Positions 1 through 6,315 of a stretch of 12,912 nt of DNA are shown piece by piece. Within the stretch, counting starts at the first letter, position 1; every line of letters starts with the position of its first letter. The notes beneath the pieces are model-generated. The model searched no databases. It was not told the origin of the DNA and was given only the letters and a program-made list of their open reading frames with translations. The translations under genes and the position numbers were made by a program. Location of the stretch: positions 1-12,912 of the forward strand of contig JAEYSE010000086.1 in NCBI GenBank assembly GCA_023435025.1, read 5' to 3'. The DNA comes from Bacillota bacterium. GTDB taxonomy: Bacteria; Bacillota; Clostridia; Christensenellales; CAG-138.

Positions 1-412
1 AATCCAGCAGCATGAGGCTGTGGAACGTAATCAGGTTGCAGAACTGCGTAAGAACATTGAGCAGCACCGTGATGTCGCTGTACCCCGTAATGATTTTGGG
101 GTTTCTGGCGATGACGGAAAGATTGAGGTACGGCAATATCCCCGCCACGCCCACACCGCCCCGCGTGGGTATAATGGCGCGGACCTCGGGGTTTTCAAAC
201 ATGCTCATCAAATCAGCGGCGCGCTGATCTTCGGATGCCGCTACATAGCCCTCGTATGAGTACACATAATTGCCAACGATCACATTGAAGCCCATGCTTC
301 TGAGCATCATAATGCCGCGGTCTATCGTGGCCGCGTCCTCGGGGCTGCCCAGCGTAACGACGCCTATCGTATCCCCCACGCGCAATATCGGCGGAGCAAT
401 AGCCATGAGCAT
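1..412 (-). CDS. LD-carboxypeptidase, S66 (LdcA/MccF) family, C-terminal part outside window
   Basis: The minus strand is open from an ATG at 412 to the window edge, giving 137 residues with no stop. The N-terminus has the S66 opening (PPILRVGDTIGVVTLGSP, residues 7-24). An RGGVG loop follows at 84-88, and the nucleophile motif GYSDIT at 110-115 places the likely catalytic Ser at 112. The Glu and His of the Ser-Glu-His triad would lie in the missing half, since family members are about 300 residues. S66 enzymes cut the L,D bond of the murein tetrapeptide in the cytoplasm; MccF relatives cleave microcin C-type amides. AGGAGA at 423-428 supports ATG 412; a second in-frame ATG at 406 is possible. 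It lies downstream of the LCP gene on the same strand, behind that gene's terminator, so it probably has its own promoter. Family certain; exact substrate not. Confidence 0.88.
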   Translation of the reverse strand, partial: MLMAIAPPILRVGDTIGVVTLGSPEDAATIDRGIMMLRSMGFNVIVGNYVYSYEGYVAASEDQRAADLMSMFENPEVRAIIPTRGGVGVAGILPYLNLSVIARNPKIITGYSDITVLLNVLTQFCNLITFHSLMLLD

Positions 413-449
413 TGGTCTCCCATCTCCTTTTCTTACAGTATATGGCGGC

Positions 450-467
450 ATAGACATTCTATATGTC
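450..467. promoter_or_regulatory. Overlapping short palindromes upstream of the LD-carboxypeptidase
   Basis: ATAGA-CAT-TCTAT (450-462) overlaps GACAT-TCTAT-ATGTC (453-467). They lie between the LCP terminator and the carboxypeptidase ribosome binding site. On the minus strand a TATACT follows at about 436-441 without a clear -35. This would suit an operator for a locally regulated promoter, but the palindromes are short and could be chance. Confidence 0.25.
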
Positions 468-469
468 GG

Positions 470-506
470 AAAAGTAAAGCGGGCCGGAACGATCGTTCCG
501 GCCCGC
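470..506 (-). terminator. Rho-independent terminator of the LCP gene
   Basis: A fully self-complementary 28-base palindrome (479-506, 12-bp arms around GATC) begins 11 bases past the LCP stop. On the minus strand it is followed by a T-rich tract, TTTACTTTT (470-478). The GC-rich stem plus U-tract in the right orientation makes this a convincing intrinsic terminator. Confidence 0.85.
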
Positions 507-517
507 AAATTCTAATT

Positions 518-2062
518 TTATTCCGCTTCGGGCGTCTCCCCTACTTCCGCGTTGGGGAGCGGGGTTATGGAAGGTTCCGGCGTGGCGGATGCAGGTGTGC
601 CCGTACCCACCGGCAGCAGCTCATAGAACGATTCCGGCAGCATCTTTTTATCCACCTGCTGCTGCGTAATATTACGCGTCAGGCAATAGGCATACATAGC
701 GTCGGCCAGCTTGAACTGCGCCTGCTCGATCGCCTTTTTATCCAAAGAATCTGCTGTAAGCTTCTCTATGGTTTTCTCTCCGGCATTTGCTGGAATGTCC
801 CGCTGAGCGACCATAAGGAGCTCAGACATGGCGGCCTCCACCGGCTCCCTCTGTTCCCTTTCCCGGATGGTCAATGACGTATCCTTTTCCTGGTCCAACA
901 GGTACTGTGCGGCTTGTGCGTATTTGAGCGCAGCAAAAGCTGCTTTATCCGCGCGGACATAATCAAGATCATACCTTGGGTTGGTTTCTATCTCTATGCC
1001 GTAGACTTCCCTGACCAGCGCTTTGAGTTTATCATTATCCAGCACATAGTAGGAAGCGTTGTAAACGTTGCTGATGTATTCGCCCTGCAGCGTATGGCGG
1101 CGAAGATCTTCCATATCCAGACCCATTGCAAAAACCGTCATGGCGGCAATCTGCTGGGCGTTGAGGTTTGTATTGATTTTATCCTGCACGGAAGCGTATA
1201 TCTTGGGCAGATTGACAAGCTGATTACGGCTTTTGAGCTGCTCAAATATTGCAAACAGCATACGCTGCTGCCGGTCGGCGCGGCCCACATCGGTGCTGAT
1301 ACCCTTGCGCGCACGCACATAGTCGAGCACCTGCTGCCCGTTCAAATGCTGCATCCCTGTTTCAAGCACACGGCCGTTGAGGCGGATTTCGACATCCACG
1401 TCGTAGTCCACGCCTCCCATTGCGTCCACAATGGCCTTTAGTCCCGTCATGTCCACGCCTGCGTAATAATTGATGGGTACGCCCAAAAGGTTTTCCACCG
1501 TCTTCGTGGCGTATAAAAAGCCCTCACCCTCCGCGCTTCCGCCATGCGCGAATGCCGCGTTGATCTTCCATCTTCCCTTTTTATTGTAAATGGGCGCGTA
1601 GGTGTCCCGCGGAACAGAAATCAAGTCCACCGTGCCCCGTTCAAAATCAACCGCCATCAGCATGATAACGTCCGACCGGTAGTTGTTTTCTTTATCCCGG
1701 TAAAGAACGCTTTCCTCGTCGTCACGCTCCGGGCTTTGGTCCCATCCCAGCATCAGAATATTTACCTTGTTTTTCATAAACTCCAGGTCCGCGTTTACGC
1801 GCAGCGCCTCTTCCGGGGAAAGGGTAGGCTCCGGGGTAGGGGTAAGCGGCGCCTGATTGTTTTGAAGAGGCGGCTGGACAGCGACTGGCTTGGGACTGGG
1901 CGCTACAGGAGCAGGCGTCTGAAACGCGCTCATCGGGTCCATAAACATGACATACGCATACCGTCCCCCTACAAACAGCAGCGCAATGCCCAAAGCAATC
2001 AATACAATATTCCAAATTCGTCTATTTCTGGTAGTGGCGTGGCCGGTATCCTGCCCTTTCAT
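518..2062 (-). CDS. LytR-CpsA-Psr (LCP) family protein
   Basis: A 514-residue, membrane-anchored protein. It has a short basic cytoplasmic N-terminus, one transmembrane segment (about 17-40), a Pro-rich linker (48-82), an LCP domain (about 99-275), and a 240-residue extension ending in a Pro/Thr/Glu-rich tail. Catalytic-domain hallmarks are visible: NILMLGWD (101-108), the RSD motif (129-131), SVPRDT (149-154), and YVRARKG with GRADRQQ (248-266), which supply the Arg and Asp residues that bind the polyprenyl-phosphate substrate. LCP proteins attach anionic polymers such as teichoic acids or capsule to peptidoglycan outside the membrane. AAGGAGG six bases before ATG 2062 decides the start; an upstream in-frame ATG at 2095 lacks a site. 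The C-terminal extension matches no domain I recognise. The gene is transcribed divergently from spo0A and ends in a strong terminator. Confidence 0.93.
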   Translation of the reverse strand: MKGQDTGHATTRNRRIWNIVLIALGIALLFVGGRYAYVMFMDPMSAFQTPAPVAPSPKPVAVQPPLQNNQAPLTPTPEPTLSPEEALRVNADLEFMKNKVNILMLGWDQSPERDDEESVLYRDKENNYRSDVIMLMAVDFERGTVDLISVPRDTYAPIYNKKGRWKINAAFAHGGSAEGEGFLYATKTVENLLGVPINYYAGVDMTGLKAIVDAMGGVDYDVDVEIRLNGRVLETGMQHLNGQQVLDYVRARKGISTDVGRADRQQRMLFAIFEQLKSRNQLVNLPKIYASVQDKINTNLNAQQIAAMTVFAMGLDMEDLRRHTLQGEYISNVYNASYYVLDNDKLKALVREVYGIEIETNPRYDLDYVRADKAAFAALKYAQAAQYLLDQEKDTSLTIREREQREPVEAAMSELLMVAQRDIPANAGEKTIEKLTADSLDKKAIEQAQFKLADAMYAYCLTRNITQQQVDKKMLPESFYELLPVGTGTPASATPEPSITPLPNAEVGETPEAE

Positions 2063-2114
2063 GCCATACCTCCTTACAAAGCTTTCGCGCAACATGTTAT
2101 GCGCGTGTTTTTAT

Positions 2115-2145
2115 AGTATACCACTGCGAAAGGGTTTCTTGTCAT
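2115..2145 (-). promoter_or_regulatory. Sigma-A-type promoter of the LCP gene
   Basis: On the minus strand the -10 TATACT (2115-2120) is preceded by TGG, forming an extended -10. A -35-like ATGACA (2140-2145) lies 19 bases further upstream. The predicted start of transcription is near 2108, leaving a leader of about 45 bases with the ribosome binding site. The long spacer is compensated by the extended -10. Confidence 0.6.
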
Positions 2146-2426
2146 AGTATGTGGATGGATGACGGGAACATTTTTGCTCCGTTTTGGATAATACTTCTTT
2201 TATTTTTAATTTTAGTAAATTGGGTATTGATTATAGCCGTCATTCGCATTAATATACAAATATATCCTGTAACGTTTTGAGAGAAAATAGAAATCATCAC
2301 TTAAAATCGTATAAAAGACGTAAACGGGGCGGAAAACCGTTTCTTATATAGAAGTTTCGCTCTTTTTTTCTTTCCTGGTACAGATAGCAACGGAATTCCT
2401 CTACTAAGAAATATGCTGTTACATGC

Positions 2427-2433
2427 CGTCGAA
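2427..2433 (+). promoter_or_regulatory. Possible second 0A box (6 of 7)
   Basis: CGTCGAA matches the Spo0A box TGNCGAA except for the first base. It lies about 90 bases upstream of the spo0A -35. On its own it is weak; it gains some weight from the perfect box at 2495. Confidence 0.3.
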
Positions 2434-2446
2434 GCGTTCAAAAAAT

Positions 2447-2474
2447 AGGAATTCTGCGTTGTCTATTTTTGAAT
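2447..2474 (+). promoter_or_regulatory. Weak sigma-H-like promoter candidate
   Basis: AGGAATT (2447-2453) and GAAT (2471-2474) resemble the -35 and -10 of sigma-H promoters, which drive spo0A in Bacillus subtilis. The spacing is about two to three bases longer than usual, and the base before GAAT does not fit. Suggestive only. Confidence 0.25.
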
Positions 2475-2494
2475 TTATTCTTTGTCAATGCAAA

Positions 2495-2501
2495 TTCGAC
2501 A
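2495..2501 (-). promoter_or_regulatory. spo0A: 0A box (Spo0A binding site) upstream of spo0A
   Basis: TTCGACA on the plus strand is TGTCGAA on the minus strand, a perfect match to the 0A-box consensus TGNCGAA. It ends 20 bases before the -35 of the spo0A promoter. In this position a bound Spo0A~P could contact RNA polymerase, so autoregulation is a reasonable inference. Confidence 0.6.
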
Positions 2502-2521
2502 ACAATATTGGATATTCACCC

Positions 2522-2551
2522 CTGACATTCCACAAATTTGGGTGATACAAT
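2522..2551 (+). promoter_or_regulatory. spo0A: Sigma-A-type promoter of spo0A
   Basis: CTGACA (2522-2527) and TACAAT (2546-2551) are 18 bases apart. TG at 2543-2544 gives an extended -10. This leaves a leader of about 115 bases before the spo0A start at 2674. Confidence 0.65.
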
Positions 2552-2673
2552 ATTATCAGCACCAAAAACAAAAACATAAGATATAAAAAGTGATTCTTCG
2601 ATAAAGTTTTTTTGAAACCAATCCTGTAGTGGGGGATTATGGGATTGCGATAAAAGCGAAAAGGGGGATCTTT

Positions 2674-3468
2674 ATGTCAAAGTACCGCATTTTGTTGGTC
2701 GATGACGACCCGCAGTATCTTTCCGCTGTCCGGAGCTATTTCTCTGTGCAAGAACCGATCCGGCAGGTGGACGTTGCAACGGATGGACGGCAGGCACTTG
2801 AAAAGCTACATATGACACACTATGACGCCGTACTTATGGATCTCATCATGCCCAAATTGGACGGGTTGGGCGTACTCGAAAACCTGTCTATGACCAGCGG
2901 GGAGAAGCCCGCCGTTATCATTGTTTCCGCCATACGCAATGAAAACATGATCCGCAATGCCTGCAGCTTAGGCGCAAAGTACTTTATGGTAAAGCCCGTG
3001 GAACCGGATACGCTGTACAAGCGCGTGTTGGACATGCTTCAGACGACCCCGGTGAGCACCACAATGCCCACTCTATCCCAACCGCCCAAGACACTGGATG
3101 AAAAAATCACATCCGTGTTCCTGGTGGCGGGAATACCCGCCCACATCAAGGGCTACTACTACCTGCGCGAAGGCATCCGCATGGTGTTTTACCAGCCCGT
3201 GCTGATCAACCGCATTACAAAGGAGCTGTATCCCGGAATCGCGAAGCAGTTTTCCACCTCGCCCAGCAAAGTGGAGCGCGCCATCCGCCATGCGATTGAA
3301 GTCGCATGGACGCGCGGAAAGATTGAGAACATCAACCAGCTCTTTGGCTACAACATCTACTCCAAAAACGACAAGCCGACCAACGGGGAGTTTATCGCCC
3401 TCGTGGCGGACAAGCTCCTGATGGAGCAGGGCAGGGAAAAGCCGCTTTCAGAAGGCGGTGCGGCATAA
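2674..3468 (+). CDS. spo0A: Sporulation master regulator Spo0A
   Basis: This 264-residue response regulator is the phosphorelay-controlled transcription factor that commits the cell to sporulation. The receiver domain (about 3-122) has the acidic pair Asp10/Asp11, phospho-acceptor Asp56 in AVLMDLIMPKLDG, Ser85 and Lys107. After a linker (123-140), the Spo0A_C domain (about 141-251) contains GIPAHIKGYYYLREGI (153-168) and the recognition-helix region SPSKVERAIRHAIEVAW (196-212), nearly identical to B. subtilis. AGGGGG six bases before ATG 2674 and the family-typical start MSKYRILLVDDD choose this start over an in-frame ATG at 2629. All signalling and DNA-contact regions are intact, so it should be functional. 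Unlike the common clostridial and bacillar arrangement, spoIVB is not immediately upstream; the neighbour is a divergent LCP gene. A 0A box and extended -10 promoter precede it, and a hairpin terminator follows. Confidence 0.97.
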   Translation: MSKYRILLVDDDPQYLSAVRSYFSVQEPIRQVDVATDGRQALEKLHMTHYDAVLMDLIMPKLDGLGVLENLSMTSGEKPAVIIVSAIRNENMIRNACSLGAKYFMVKPVEPDTLYKRVLDMLQTTPVSTTMPTLSQPPKTLDEKITSVFLVAGIPAHIKGYYYLREGIRMVFYQPVLINRITKELYPGIAKQFSTSPSKVERAIRHAIEVAWTRGKIENINQLFGYNIYSKNDKPTNGEFIALVADKLLMEQGREKPLSEGGAA

Positions 3469-3478
3469 CAAAAAGCAT

Positions 3479-3519
3479 CGGGGGACAAGGCCAATTGGCT
3501 TCGTCCCCCGGGTTTCTTC
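3479..3519 (+). terminator. Intrinsic terminator of spo0A
   Basis: An imperfect GC-rich stem (3479-3510) pairs CGGGGGAC with GTCCCCCG and, further in, GCC with GGC around an AATT loop. TTTCTT follows at 3513-3518. It starts 11 bases past the spo0A stop. Confidence 0.8.
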
Positions 3520-3541
3520 ATGCAATATGCCGCTCATGGCG

Positions 3542-3600
3542 ATTTAATCTGGGCGCATGCCGTCAGATTTGATTAAATTATGGGGATTGTGATCCCCCAT
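3542..3600. repeat. Two adjacent hairpins in the spo0A / NimA-like spacer
   Basis: The first is a branched-looking imperfect stem. ATTTAATCTG (3542-3551) pairs with CAGA (3564-3567) plus ATTAAAT (3572-3578), with TTTG bulged and a GGC-GCAT-GCC tip. It is followed directly by ATGGGGAT-TGTG-ATCCCC(C)AT at 3580-3600. Neither has a following T-tract in either direction, so simple terminators are unlikely. Function unknown. Confidence 0.45.
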
Positions 3601-3629
3601 ACCCCTTTAGACGGTGAGTTTCCAAGCAT

Positions 3630-3663
3630 AAGCAGGGCCGCATTGACCCTGCTTTAATATTTT
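3630..3663. terminator. Hairpin between convergent genes, possible terminator of the NimA-like gene
   Basis: AAGCAGGG (3630-3637) and CCCTGCTT (3647-3654) form a perfect 8-bp stem with a 9-base loop. It lies 15 bases past the stop of the minus-strand gene. On that strand the following sequence is poor in T, while on the plus strand TAATATTTT follows. It may end transcripts from either side; efficiency is uncertain. Confidence 0.5.
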
Positions 3664-3669
3664 GCGGTA

Positions 3670-4125
3670 TTAGGTATTTGCCTTTCCCGTTATAGATCTG
3701 ATCGCAATCCGCACAACTGCTGTATGTCCGATGGCGGATGAGATGTATTTTTCCACGCCTTCCATGGCATCCGGCGTATGGCGCTCACACAGGATGCGCA
3801 GCGCGTGCGCCTTTTCTTCCTTCTCCGTCACCAGCCCAGCAACGCCGGTTACGATAGCGGCGGCATAGTCCACGCTGTAGGCTTGCTGCCTGGTGATGGA
3901 ACGGGAAACGCACGCCAGAGACACTTGCGGGCGGGAAGTAAGGTTCTCTATCTTCTGCCCGGCCTGCGCTCCGTGGAAATAAATATTGTCATCCTCCCGC
4001 ACGATTGTGACGGGCACACAATAGGGGGTTCCGTCCGCGTTGACCGTAGCGAGTACGGCGTAAGGGCAAGTATCTACAACTTCCAGAGCAAATTCACGGG
4101 ATTGTTCGCGGTCTTTTCTGCGCAT
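3670..4125 (-). CDS. Pyridoxamine 5'-phosphate oxidase-related, NimA-like flavin-binding protein
   Basis: This 151-residue cytoplasmic protein has the split-barrel flavin/heme-binding fold of the PNPOx-like superfamily. The opening MRRKDRE, the strand TCPYAVLATVNADGTPY (20-36), and IYFHGAQAGQKIENL (49-63) are typical of the NimA branch, members of which can reduce 5-nitroimidazoles; many have no known substrate. The C-terminal part with GVAGLVTEKEEKAHAL also fits that family. AGGAGGG five bases before ATG 4125 fixes the start and discards a 20-residue upstream extension. It lies 79 bases downstream of terL on the same strand but has an apparent promoter of its own, so it need not belong to the terminase unit. 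Nothing phage-like is seen in it. Assigning drug resistance from sequence alone would not be justified. Confidence 0.85.
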   Translation of the reverse strand: MRRKDREQSREFALEVVDTCPYAVLATVNADGTPYCVPVTIVREDDNIYFHGAQAGQKIENLTSRPQVSLACVSRSITRQQAYSVDYAAAIVTGVAGLVTEKEEKAHALRILCERHTPDAMEGVEKYISSAIGHTAVVRIAIRSITGKANT

Positions 4126-4153
4126 GGAACCCTCCTGAACCCAAGTTTTCAAT

Positions 4154-4182
4154 AGCATACCACATCCGGCAGCGGGAATGAA
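4154..4182 (-). promoter_or_regulatory. Extended -10 promoter of the NimA-like gene
   Basis: On the minus strand TGG precedes the -10 TATGCT (4154-4159). A poor -35, TTCATT (4177-4182), lies 17 bases upstream. The element sits in the terL-to-NimA gap and would give a leader of about 20 bases. Confidence 0.45.
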
Positions 4183-4204
4183 CAAGCTTTTGCTCGCAAT
4201 CCCG

Positions 4205-5554
4205 TTACCGGATCAAAAACCCGCCGGAGGCAGGCGCGTCTGGTGAAAACGGGTCGTAAGCCGTTGCTGCTTTCGGTAAAATGGGTTTGCTTTTTGCAGG
4301 GCGGGACATCAGCCCATAGCGCAGGGCCTCGGGCGCGTGATCCTCGCCGTTTGCCGCGTCCTCCAGGTTTTTATTGTCATGTAAAAGTTGCGGCAATGTG
4401 CGTATGAGGTTATTACAGGTGGAGAATATCTGCAACAGCGGCATTTTATCCTCCGCGTCCGCCAGATATTCTCGCACGCGCTGCCAGCCGGGGATGCGGG
4501 CGTTATCCGCGCGTAAAAGCGGAACGCCGTGCTTCGCGAACACCTCCGCTATGCTTTCGCCTTCCATCCCGTCCTCTCCCCGGCCTGAAATCCCGCGTTT
4601 CTGCCACGCGTCAGGAGAGGCAACGGTGTAGGAAATTCGCTCGCCCTCGGAGCATTCCACAATTTGTTCCGCCATGCGGGAGGACAATACCTGCCGCTTG
4701 TATTCCTCCCGGTAGACGTAGACGCGCCCGTCCGGCCCGCAGGCAAACCACAGCACACAGCAAAAATCGTTGTAGCCCCAGTCCATGGCGCGGAACCGCC
4801 GCCACCAGGCGGGAATAGAAAATGGCTCGCATACATGCTTTTCCCTCCGGAACTCCGGAAAATACTGGCCTTCCAATGCGTCCCAGTCCCCTTCGAGATA
4901 AGCGCGCCGAAGCTGCTCCGGCAGGTTCAGGAGTGTGCGTACATAATCCGGATCTCGCTCCATTAATACCTTGTTATCGGTAACGCGGGCGGGAATGAAT
5001 GCATAATCCTCCGGCCGCTCGGCGTTCCGGTACTGCCGGTCAATGAACAGCCGCTTAACCCATGCGTGCCCCACGCCGCCGGGGTTACAGGTGTAGTACA
5101 TGCGCGGCCTGAAATCCGTGCGCGTGGAGCGACTGCAGGTGCACAAAAACTGCATCTGCGCCTCGGTAAAGTGCGTCGCCTCCTCCAGGCCTATTACGTC
5201 ATACTCCTGTCCCTGGTATTGATAGACATCCGCTTCCTTATCGCAGTACCCCAACCGGATGCGCGAGCCGTTGGGAAAATGGAACGAGCGCGCTCCGGCG
5301 TTGTAGCTTGCAAGGCCATACAGTTCCTGCTGCAGCGGGCGGCCGTGGTTTTCCTGCAGTTCCGGCAGGGTTCGCCGCAGCAATAAAAGCTGTAACCCGG
5401 CGCGCCTTAGTGCAAGCAGTACGAACTTCCGGCGCATGGCCCAGCTTTTTCCGCCGCCGCGTGCGCCGCCATATGCCACATGCCACGCGGTACTGATAAA
5501 AAAAGCGCGCTGCTGCGCGCTGGGCGTACCCATAAGCTTTCGTTTTTTCTGCAT
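4205..5554 (-). CDS. terL: Phage-type terminase large subunit (TerL)
   Basis: A 449-residue DNA-packaging motor protein: an N-terminal ATPase that pumps DNA and a C-terminal RNase H-like nuclease that cuts concatemers. Visible motifs are Walker A GGARGGGKS (29-37), Walker B VIGLEEA (120-126) with the catalytic Glu, and the coupling motif TCNPGG (155-160). LEGDWDALEGQYFPEF (220-235) marks the domain junction. Acidic nuclease residues are likely Asp258 (AMDWGY), Asp315 (SPDAW) and Asp405 (DHAPEALRYG). Length is normal and no key motif is missing, so it appears intact. GGGAGG precedes ATG 5554, and terS ends 21 bases upstream, as in a phage packaging operon. However, the next gene is a NimA-like protein rather than a portal, and no other phage gene lies in the window. 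Either a remnant of a prophage or a retained, possibly domesticated, packaging module. Confidence 0.92.
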   Translation of the reverse strand: MQKKRKLMGTPSAQQRAFFISTAWHVAYGGARGGGKSWAMRRKFVLLALRRAGLQLLLLRRTLPELQENHGRPLQQELYGLASYNAGARSFHFPNGSRIRLGYCDKEADVYQYQGQEYDVIGLEEATHFTEAQMQFLCTCSRSTRTDFRPRMYYTCNPGGVGHAWVKRLFIDRQYRNAERPEDYAFIPARVTDNKVLMERDPDYVRTLLNLPEQLRRAYLEGDWDALEGQYFPEFRREKHVCEPFSIPAWWRRFRAMDWGYNDFCCVLWFACGPDGRVYVYREEYKRQVLSSRMAEQIVECSEGERISYTVASPDAWQKRGISGRGEDGMEGESIAEVFAKHGVPLLRADNARIPGWQRVREYLADAEDKMPLLQIFSTCNNLIRTLPQLLHDNKNLEDAANGEDHAPEALRYGLMSRPAKSKPILPKAATAYDPFSPDAPASGGFLIR

Positions 5555-5575
5555 TTTGTCCCTCCCATAAAGCGA

Positions 5576-6004
5576 TTAGCGGCTTAACTCCTCCGGGTCC
5601 TCCAACACCACAGTAAGGGCCGTTTCTCCCTTTTCGGGCTTTTGCGGCTCCATTGCGCCATATCCCCAATCCTTGAGCAACAATGCAGCCAGATTGGCGT
5701 TGATTTCCCCCAACAACGCCCGTTCCACCAGGTGCTGCTCCACCCGTGCCGCCGCCCAGGCGAGCGCGGCCTGTACTTTACTCCGCCGCCTGCGCTTCCC
5801 TGTGTCCCGCGGGCGGCGGGCGCCCTCCAGAGCTTCCCGTGGCACGTCGAGCGCAGCGCAGAGGCCCGCCATGGTATACGGCACCTGATGGTAGCTGCGT
5901 TCCCCATTTTTGAGTGTGACGCGCTCGCGTGTCGCGTCGCAGGCGGCAAAATACGCCTCCGCTTTTTTGCGAAGGGCCTCCGCGGCGTCTTGCTTCTGTA
6001 TCAT
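5576..6004 (-). CDS. terS: Phage-type terminase small subunit (TerS)
   Basis: A 142-residue protein. In phages TerS binds the packaging start site and hands DNA to TerL. The region QVPYTMAGLCAALDVPREAL (40-59) looks like the helix-turn-helix that recognises DNA. A basic patch (GKRRRRSK, 69-76) is followed by a long helix, and NANLAALLLKDWGYG (103-117) is the conserved 'LKN..GW'-type segment of these small subunits. The acidic C-terminal tail could contact TerL. AAAGGTGG five bases before ATG 6004 sets the start; a GTG at 6013 overlaps that site and is less likely. It sits directly upstream of terL with a 21-base gap, which strongly supports the call despite TerS proteins being poorly conserved. 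No clear sigma-A promoter was found upstream. Confidence 0.82.
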   Translation of the reverse strand: MIQKQDAAEALRKKAEAYFAACDATRERVTLKNGERSYHQVPYTMAGLCAALDVPREALEGARRPRDTGKRRRRSKVQAALAWAAARVEQHLVERALLGEINANLAALLLKDWGYGAMEPQKPEKGETALTVVLEDPEELSR

Positions 6005-6029
6005 CCGTTCCACCTTTTGTGCGTTATTC

Positions 6030-6090
6030 CCGTTTTCTATTCGTATCGTAGCATAACCGTTTTGAAAGCGGCAGGCTGAAAACGATTTTC
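6030..6090. repeat. CGTTTT/AAAACG motif cluster upstream of terS
   Basis: CCGTTTT occurs at 6030-6036 and 6057-6063. AAAACG in opposite orientation occurs at 6079-6084, inside the perfect palindrome GAAAA-CGA-TTTTC (6078-6090). The cluster lies 26 to 86 bases upstream of the terS start, where operator sites would be expected. No cognate regulator gene is in the window. Confidence 0.3.
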
Positions 6091-6245
6091 GCGTGGATTA
6101 TCAGAGATGGTTTGCACCGATAAAATACCGGATGAAACGCAGTTTTTTATTCCGCTCCAGAATAATCCACTTTCATATTGTGTTCCATGCTGAAATATCG
6201 TACTGTAAAGGCGGTGGCAGATGAAATAGAATTTCCACGAATAAA

Positions 6246-6278
6246 GCCGGACTTTTGCTGAGAAAGCTAAGTACCGGC
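6246..6278 (+). other. Hairpin in the leader of the DUF4003 gene
   Basis: GCCGG-ACTT (6246-6254) pairs with AAGT-A-CCGGC (6269-6278, A bulged). An inner GCT/AGC stem encloses a GAGAA loop. It ends about 25 bases before the ribosome binding site. No T-tract follows, so it is not a terminator; it could stabilise or regulate the mRNA. Confidence 0.35.
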
Positions 6279-6315
6279 AAGCCTTCCTACTAAGCATATC
6301 TCCGGAGGAAACAGT

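Larger units (their letters stand above)
2063..2673. other. Long AT-rich divergent intergenic region (LCP / spo0A)
   Basis: This 611-base spacer has no credible coding sequence and is visibly more AT-rich than its flanks. It holds the LCP promoter near the left end. Further right are an AAACGG/CCGTTT inverted repeat near 2323-2343, a T-tract around 2365-2375, one perfect and one near-perfect 0A box, and the spo0A promoter at 2522-2551. A second weak sigma-A-like match (TTGATT 2227-2232, TAATAT 2250-2255, spacing 17) could be a distal spo0A promoter or chance. The length suggests complex regulation of spo0A; no recognisable riboswitch or RNA was found. Confidence 0.5.
6005..6315. other. Divergent intergenic region between terS and the DUF4003 gene
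   Basis: This 311-base spacer has no convincing gene; a 118-codon minus-strand open frame in it runs into the DUF4003 gene and looks non-coding. Near terS it contains CCGTTTT at 6030-6036 and 6057-6063 and the palindrome GAAAA-CGA-TTTTC at 6078-6090. Near DUF4003 it contains an imperfect hairpin (6246-6278). Only weak promoter-like matches exist on either strand, for example TTGTGT with TACTGT at 17-base spacing around 6178-6206. Confidence 0.45.

Noticed and set aside
914..1441. 175-codon plus-strand open frame inside the LCP gene
   Set aside because: It is antisense to conserved LCP motifs and its translation resembles no protein family.
2323..2376. AAACGG/CCGTTT hairpin and downstream T-tract as a small RNA terminator
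   Set aside because: The T-tract is about 20 bases past the stem and no convincing promoter or RNA body is visible upstream.
4172..4204. CGGGA...TCCCG hairpin after terL as an intrinsic terminator
   Set aside because: The stem is interrupted and no T-tract follows on the minus strand; the NimA-like promoter overlaps it instead.
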